Source: Microbulbifer agarilyticus (GTDB lineage Bacteria > Pseudomonadota > Gammaproteobacteria > Pseudomonadales > Cellvibrionaceae). From it: a DNA stretch of 64,000 nt. Position 1 is the stretch's first letter. The number at the start of each line of letters is the position of its first letter. The translations under genes were made by a program, and so were the position numbers. Below the pieces are notes generated by a model that had not been told where the DNA came from, made no database searches, and saw only the letters and a program-made list of their open reading frames with translations. Below are positions 59,468 to 64,000 of this stretch, one piece after another. The DNA lies in contig NZ_JAHVKO010000007.1 in NCBI RefSeq assembly GCF_019800665.1, positions 62,001 through 126,000 of the forward strand. Direction: 5' to 3'.

Positions 59468-60280
59468 GTGACTACATTAAATAATCGAATCGATCGTCGC
59501 TTTTCCAAACTGCGCAGCGAAGGCCGCAAGGCGCTGGTTACCTATATCGTCGCCGGCGATGGCGGCCTGGAAAATACCGTTGATCTGATGCATCAGCTGG
59601 TTGCCAGTGGCTCCGACCTGATTGAGCTGGGGGTTCCGTTTTCAGATCCGATGGCCGAGGGGCCGGTGATCCAGAAGGGGCACGAGCGCGCGCTCGAGCA
59701 CAAGGCCTCACTGCGTAAGTGTCTGGCACTGATTGAAGAGTTCCGCACCAAGGATGCCGAGACCCCGGTGATCTTGATGGGCTACGCCAACCCCATTGAA
59801 AAAATGGGTGCGGAAGTGTTTGCGGATGCGCTCCAGGCCGCTGGCGGTGACGGCGCGCTGACCGTGGACCTGCCGGCGGAAGAGGCGGTGCCGCTGAACG
59901 AATTGTTGAGAGCCCGCGATCTGCGCAATATCTTTTTGCTGACGCCTACGACCAGCGACGAGCGGATTGCCGAGATTACCGAGCTGGCCAGTGGCTTTGT
60001 CTACTATGTATCGCTCAAGGGTGTGACCGGTGCCGGTCACCTGGACCTCGATTCCGTGCATGAGAACCTGACCCGTATCCGCCGCTTCACCGATTTGCCC
60101 CTGTGTGTGGGCTTCGGTATCAAGGATGGCGCCTCCGCAAAAGCGGTGAGTGCCGACGGAGACGGCGCGGTGGTCGGCAGTGTGCTGGTGTCCGCAGTGG
60201 GCGAATCTGCCGACGCTGCCGCCGCCAAAGACCGTGTGGGCGCCATTGTGGGCGAAATGCGCTCCGCGCTGGATAGTTGA
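59468..60280 (+). CDS. trpA: Tryptophan synthase, alpha subunit
   Basis: 270 aa TIM barrel that cleaves indole-3-glycerol phosphate and channels indole to TrpB. The catalytic Glu and Asp are in LIELGVPFSDPMAEGP; LMGYANPIEKMG and GFGIKDGASAKA follow. GTG start at 59468. Last of trpFBA. Confidence 0.97.
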   Translation: MTTLNNRIDRRFSKLRSEGRKALVTYIVAGDGGLENTVDLMHQLVASGSDLIELGVPFSDPMAEGPVIQKGHERALEHKASLRKCLALIEEFRTKDAETPVILMGYANPIEKMGAEVFADALQAAGGDGALTVDLPAEEAVPLNELLRARDLRNIFLLTPTTSDERIAEITELASGFVYYVSLKGVTGAGHLDLDSVHENLTRIRRFTDLPLCVGFGIKDGASAKAVSADGDGAVVGSVLVSAVGESADAAAAKDRVGAIVGEMRSALDS

Positions 60281-60321
60281 ATTAGGTAGTCGAGTTAGAT
60301 AGTTGAGTTAACAGGCGACCG

Positions 60322-60340
60322 CCCCTTGCTCCGCAAGGGG
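60322..60340 (+). terminator. Hairpin after trpA
   Basis: CCCCTTG, CTCCG, CAAGGGG: perfect 7-bp stem with only TT after it, 41 bases past the trpA stop. Probably a weak terminator or processing hairpin before accD. Confidence 0.4.
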
Positions 60341-60538
60341 TTCTGCAGTGAGGTGATTGCGGCGCCAGCAGAGGTTGGCCAGAAAGCCCGAATAGGCGGC
60401 TTATCTGGCCAAGAGCAATCTTTCTGAAAGTGGTTTAATTCGCGGTTTTAGAATTGCCGGTCATATAGTCTGACCTCTACTTCGCAAGGGGTCGAAGCCC
60501 GGCGACTCAATCCTGCAAGCATTGGATTTGGAAACAGA

Positions 60539-61393
60539 ATGAGCTGGTTAGAAAAAATTGTTCCCTCCGTCATTCGCGCTGAACGTCGTCCCGGTGCCAG
60601 CAAGGTACCCGAAGGCGTTTGGAAAAAGTGCGTAAAGTGCGATTCCACCCTGTATCTCCCGGAGCTGGAGCGCAATCTGGATGTGTGTCCGAAGTGCGAT
60701 CACCATTTCCGTATCGGCGCTCGCCGTCGTCTGGACATGTTCCTGGATACTGAACACCGGGAAGAGCTGGCGACAGATGTCGAGCCGGTGGATCGTCTGA
60801 AGTTCAAGGACGTCAAAAAATACAAAGACCGCCTGACCCAGGCGCAGAAGGCGACCGGCGAGAAAGATGCGCTGGTAGCCATGCAAGGGTTGCTGGAAGG
60901 CAAGCCAGTGGTTGCGGTCGCGTTTGAGTTTGCCTTTCACGGCGGTTCCATGGGCTATGTCGTGGGTGAGAAATTCACCCGCGCAGCCCAGCGCGCGCTG
61001 GAAGAAAACATTCCCCTGGTGTGCTTTTCCGCGACCGGCGGTGCCCGCATGCAGGAGGCACTGATCTCGCTGATGCAGATGGCGAAGACTTCTGCGGTAC
61101 TCGAGAAAATGCGTATGGCCGGTGTGCCGTACATCTCGATCATGACCGACCCGGTTTACGGTGGCGTTTCTGCCTCTCTGGCACTGTTGGGTGATATCAA
61201 TGCCGCGGAGCCGGGCGCTCGCGCCGGTTTTGCTGGGCCGAATATCATCGAGCAGACTATTCGTCAGAAGCTGCCGAAAGGCTTCCAGCGTGCTGAATTC
61301 CTGCTGGAGCATGGTGCCATCGATATGATTATTCCGCGTAAAGATATGCGCAATACCGTTGGCCGTTTGTTAAGTAAGCTGACCAACAATTAA
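60539..61393 (+). CDS. accD: Acetyl-CoA carboxylase carboxyltransferase, beta subunit
   Basis: 284 aa; with AccA it carboxylates acetyl-CoA to malonyl-CoA. The four-cysteine zinc ribbon is C31, C34, C50, C53 ([11 protein letters not shown]...VCPKCDHHF). [11 protein letters not shown] and [12 protein letters not shown] are in the crotonase-like core. Gap to trpA is 258 bases. Confidence 0.97.
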   Translation: MSWLEKIVPSVIRAERRPGASKVPEGVWKKCVKCDSTLYLPELERNLDVCPKCDHHFRIGARRRLDMFLDTEHREELATDVEPVDRLKFKDVKKYKDRLTQAQKATGEKDALVAMQGLLEGKPVVAVAFEFAFHGGSMGYVVGEKFTRAAQRALEENIPLVCFSATGGARMQEALISLMQMAKTSAVLEKMRMAGVPYISIMTDPVYGGVSASLALLGDINAAEPGARAGFAGPNIIEQTIRQKLPKGFQRAEFLLEHGAIDMIIPRKDMRNTVGRLLSKLTNN

Positions 61394-61583
61394 AGCCTTT
61401 TGCGGTCCCGCTCTCGTTCTTGGGCGGGGCCGTCGCTCCCTTTCTACACTTTTCTTCTCGACCCGGTTTTCCCCCGTCGTCCTTTTACTATTTTCAATCG
61501 CCCCCCAATTCGGCTCGTTATTGCCTGTTCTCTCTGGGCTTTCCTGAATAGAATTCTCGTTCTGACGAACGTTTGGTGCATTC

Positions 61584-62837
61584 ATGAGTGACCTTCAATC
61601 CTGGCTTGCTCGCCTGGAAAAGCTACACCCCACAGAAATCGAACTTGGTCTTGAGCGGGTTTCCGCCGTGGCGCGTACACTCGATGTACAGACGCCGGCA
61701 CGGCGTGTGATCACCGTCGGTGGTACCAATGGCAAGGGCAGTTGTGTGCGCACCATGGAAGCGCTGTTGCGCGCAGGGGATCACTCGGTGGGCGCCTACA
61801 GTTCACCACATCTGTTGCGTTTCAACGAACGCATTCGGGTGAATGGTGAAGAGGTCAGCGATGCGCAGCTCATTGAGGCCTTTGAGGCGGTAGACGCGGC
61901 GCGCGGCGATATCAGCCTGACCTATTTTGAATTCACCACATTGGCTGGCCTTTGGTTGTTCAAGCGCGCGGATGTGGAGTTCGCACTGCTGGAAGTAGGT
62001 CTCGGCGGCCGACTGGACGCGGTGAACCTGGTGGACCCCGATATATCCATCATCACCAGTGTGGCGGTGGATCACGAAGCCTGGCTCGGCAATGACCGCG
62101 AGGTGATTGGTCGTGAGAAGGCGGGGATCTTGCGCGCGGGCAAGACGTTTGTGTGTGCGGATCCGCAGCCACCGGCGTCGGTGGTGGATGCATCCCGGGA
62201 GTTGGGATGCGACGGCTATTTTATCGACCATCAGTTTTCTCTGATCGAAGGTGAGTACCTGCTAAAAGCGGAACCGGAACTGCGCATTGGGTTGCCAGAA
62301 CTGCGCTTGCCTCCCTCCAGTGTGGCTGCAGCAATAACCGCTCTGGTGCTGGCCGGCGAGTTGCCGGGCGTAGAGCAGGTGTGCGATGTCCTCGCCGCAC
62401 TGCAAATGCCCGGGCGCTGTCAGGCGGTCCGCTATAAGGAGCGCGACTTGTTACTGGATGTGGGGCATAACCCTGCGGCGGCGGAATACCTGGCGCGGTG
62501 GTTGGCTGGTCACCCGGTTGCCGGCCGCACCGTTGCACTGGTGGCGGTGATGGCGGATAAGGATCTGGATGGGCTTGTTGCTCCGCTAAGGGGGTTGGTG
62601 GACCACTGGTATCCGGCGGTTTTGCCGGATAATCCCCGGGCCGCGGATGCCGAGCAGGTCCGCGCCGGGCTTGCCGCTGCGGGTGTTAAAGCGGGGCAAG
62701 TGGAAGAAGTGGGTAAACCTGTGGCGGAGCAGCTTGAGCTGGCCGCTGCTGCCCTGGGCTGCGAAGACAGGTTGCTTGTATTCGGTTCTTTCTTTACCGT
62801 TGCAGAGGTTTTGTCAGCAATTCAGCCGCTCAAGTGA
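61584..62837 (+). CDS. folC: Dihydrofolate synthase / folylpolyglutamate synthase
   Basis: 417 aa, Mur-ligase fold; adds glutamate to dihydropteroate and folates. The P-loop is VGGTNGKGSCVRT, followed by SPHLLRFNERIRVNGE and LEVGLGGRLDAVN. C-terminal DVGHNPAAAEYLARWL closes the ATP site. ATG at 61584; order accD-folC-SPOR-cvpA is conserved. Confidence 0.96.
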   Translation: MSDLQSWLARLEKLHPTEIELGLERVSAVARTLDVQTPARRVITVGGTNGKGSCVRTMEALLRAGDHSVGAYSSPHLLRFNERIRVNGEEVSDAQLIEAFEAVDAARGDISLTYFEFTTLAGLWLFKRADVEFALLEVGLGGRLDAVNLVDPDISIITSVAVDHEAWLGNDREVIGREKAGILRAGKTFVCADPQPPASVVDASRELGCDGYFIDHQFSLIEGEYLLKAEPELRIGLPELRLPPSSVAAAITALVLAGELPGVEQVCDVLAALQMPGRCQAVRYKERDLLLDVGHNPAAAEYLARWLAGHPVAGRTVALVAVMADKDLDGLVAPLRGLVDHWYPAVLPDNPRAADAEQVRAGLAAAGVKAGQVEEVGKPVAEQLELAAAALGCEDRLLVFGSFFTVAEVLSAIQPLK

Positions 62838-62874
62838 GCAAAGTAGCCTAGAGCAGCGACAAGAGAGCAACGAA

Positions 62875-63588
62875 ATGGCCGGCCGGAACAGCGAATCCGA
62901 TTCTTTTAATCAATGCCCAGAAGGTGCACCACGTCGTCTGAACGACGGGGTAAAGCAGCGTATTGTCGGTGCACTGGTACTGGCGGCGTTGGCGGTCATC
63001 TTTCTGCCCAGTCTGTTTGACCGGGAAGGGGCGCGTTACATTGATGTCACCAGCCAGATTCCGGCACCTCCGGATATTACCCCTATCACCATTGCTGAGC
63101 CGCAGCCGGTAGAAAACGTCGAGCCAGCGCCGCCGGTAAACGAAGTCTTCCAGCCGGAGTATGTCGAGCAATCGGGGCCCGCCCCGGAGTCGGTGTCCTC
63201 CTCCAATGACGACGCAGCGAGTTCAAAACCCGACAAGCCCGCCGCCGCGGTGGCGAAAGTCGAGCCGGCCAAGCCAGAACCCAAGTCTGAGCCCGCCCCC
63301 GAACTGCAGATGCCAGCAGAAGAAACCCAGCTGGATGACAACGGGTTGCCCGAAGGCTGGGTGGTGCAGGTTGGTGCCTATAAGGAAGTGGCGAGCGCTG
63401 ACCGGATGCGCAACCAGCTGATGGATGCCGGTTTCAGAGCCTACACCCGTGCGGTCGATACCCCCAAGGGGCGCCTGGTGCGGGTGTTTGTGGGACCCAA
63501 GCTAAGTCGGGTGGATGCGCAGTCAGACAAGCAGAAGCTGGATAAATTGCTGAAAACCCAGACTCTCATCCTGCGCTATCGCGCCTGA
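62875..63588 (+). CDS. SPOR-domain membrane protein (DedD-like)
   Basis: 237 aa from the ATG at 62875; the longer frame that starts inside folC at 62647 is not family-like. One membrane helix (about 29-47), a Pro/Glu/Lys-rich periplasmic linker, and a C-terminal SPOR domain from about 160 (GWVVQVGAYKEVASADRMRN) that binds denuded septal peptidoglycan. DedD in E. coli has this layout and gene place. Confidence 0.88.
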   Translation: MAGRNSESDSFNQCPEGAPRRLNDGVKQRIVGALVLAALAVIFLPSLFDREGARYIDVTSQIPAPPDITPITIAEPQPVENVEPAPPVNEVFQPEYVEQSGPAPESVSSSNDDAASSKPDKPAAAVAKVEPAKPEPKSEPAPELQMPAEETQLDDNGLPEGWVVQVGAYKEVASADRMRNQLMDAGFRAYTRAVDTPKGRLVRVFVGPKLSRVDAQSDKQKLDKLLKTQTLILRYRA

Positions 63589-63718
63589 TACCGGGGCCTG
63601 TGGCGGGACCTTAAGATCTCCGTTTGTGAAGTGGTTCAGTGAATGGCTTCCTTGGCCCGGGTCGGTAAGTTAGAATGCGCGCTCTTCGCGGCAGCCGCCG
63701 CGTAGCAGGTAGGGTTGA

Positions 63719-64000
63719 ATGAACTGGGCTGACTGGACCATTCTGGCAATCATTGCCATCTCGACGCTTATCGGCTTGAGCCGAGGCTTTGTGCGCGAAG
63801 TCCTGTCGCTACTTACATGGGTGGCGGCCTTTGTCGTGGCCATGATGTTTCGTGACCAGCTGGCCCCGTTGCTTTCCAACCTCGTCGATACGCCTTCACT
63901 GCAGGTCATCGCGGCCTTTTCCATACTCTTTATTGTCACCTTGTTAGCAGGCGCGGGCCTGAATATGTTTTTGTCTGCGTTTGTGGAAGCCACCGGGCTT
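63719..64000 (+). CDS. cvpA: CvpA family protein (3' end outside window)
   Basis: Only the first 94 codons are inside the window. It starts MNWADWTILAIIAISTLIGL and shows SRGFVREVLSLLTWVAAFVV, the hallmark of CvpA inner-membrane proteins, with at least two membrane helices before the window ends. The ATG at 63719 follows GTAGGGTTGA. In related genomes purF follows. CvpA is linked to colicin V production and envelope stress tolerance. Confidence 0.9.
   Translation, partial: MNWADWTILAIIAISTLIGLSRGFVREVLSLLTWVAAFVVAMMFRDQLAPLLSNLVDTPSLQVIAAFSILFIVTLLAGAGLNMFLSAFVEATGL

Noticed and set aside
56301-60540. The trpFBA-accD-folC order as unusual
   Set aside because: This order is the normal one in pseudomonads and their relatives.
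62647-62874. N-terminal extension of the SPOR protein inside folC
   Set aside because: The residues are read from folC in another frame; the ATG at 62875 gives the normal DedD-like start.

Overview
This window looks like a chromosomal segment of a marine gammaproteobacterium with a GC content in the mid to upper 50s (my estimate by eye). The block leuC-leuD-leuB-asd-(asd-like)-fimV-truA-trpF-trpB-trpA-accD-folC-SPOR-cvpA closely matches the order known from Pseudomonas and its relatives. Together with the GC content, the long FimV and the two-cone NrdA, it points to Pseudomonadales/Cellvibrionales, and a Microbulbifer-like organism is my best guess. I cannot confirm genus or species from sequence alone. 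No rRNA, tRNA, CRISPR array, transposase or prophage was seen.

Layout. 1-7.7 kb: the 3' part of the TCA operon sucA-sucB-lpd-sucC-sucD, closed by a strong terminator. 7.7-9.95 kb: an AT-rich insert of four small genes separated by long imperfect palindromes that look like integron attC sites. Two gene stops overlap the TAAC at the start of the palindrome, and no integrase lies nearby. 10-17.1 kb: mixed single genes: MAPEG protein, gadB/gadC, a GNAT acetyltransferase, a zinc peptidase, an amidohydrolase, an NlpC/P60 lipoprotein and a YcxB-like protein. 17.2-21.8 kb: a minus-strand accessory island. It holds a membrane-anchored HEAT-like protein, a NYN-LOTUS protein, and a compact, partly overlapping three-gene module. 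The module encodes a winged-helix/nucleoside-deoxyribosyltransferase-like (TIR-like) protein, a membrane protein and an unknown protein, and is the best candidate for an undescribed (perhaps defence) system.

22-27 kb: nrdA-nrdB with an almost 1 kb upstream region that carries two candidate NrdR boxes and two perfect DnaA 9-mers. 27.4-34.5 kb: argD-argF, a monothiol glutaredoxin, bacterioferritin, a (GGCT)11 microsatellite in front of a DUF1622 gene, a DUF2254 protein, a bacterioferritin-associated ferredoxin behind a Fur-like box, and a 2-Cys peroxiredoxin whose promoter sits inside a perfect 11-bp inverted repeat. 34.8-46.2 kb: a serine beta-lactamase-like protein, htpG with a heat-shock type promoter, gpsA, two tandem DUF4389 proteins, sixA, an alpha/beta hydrolase, a CHMI-family isomerase, folE, prmB, aroC and an outer membrane protein.

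46.4-64 kb: a LysR regulator divergent from leuCDB, asd and a degenerate asd paralogue that lacks the catalytic cysteine, then fimV, truA, trpFBA, accD, folC, a SPOR protein and the start of cvpA. Functionally the window is mostly core metabolism (TCA cycle; Arg, Leu, Trp, Lys/Thr/Met and chorismate synthesis; dNTPs; folate; fatty acids) and iron/redox housekeeping. The novelty is concentrated in the 7.7-9.9 kb cassette region and the 17-22 kb island.
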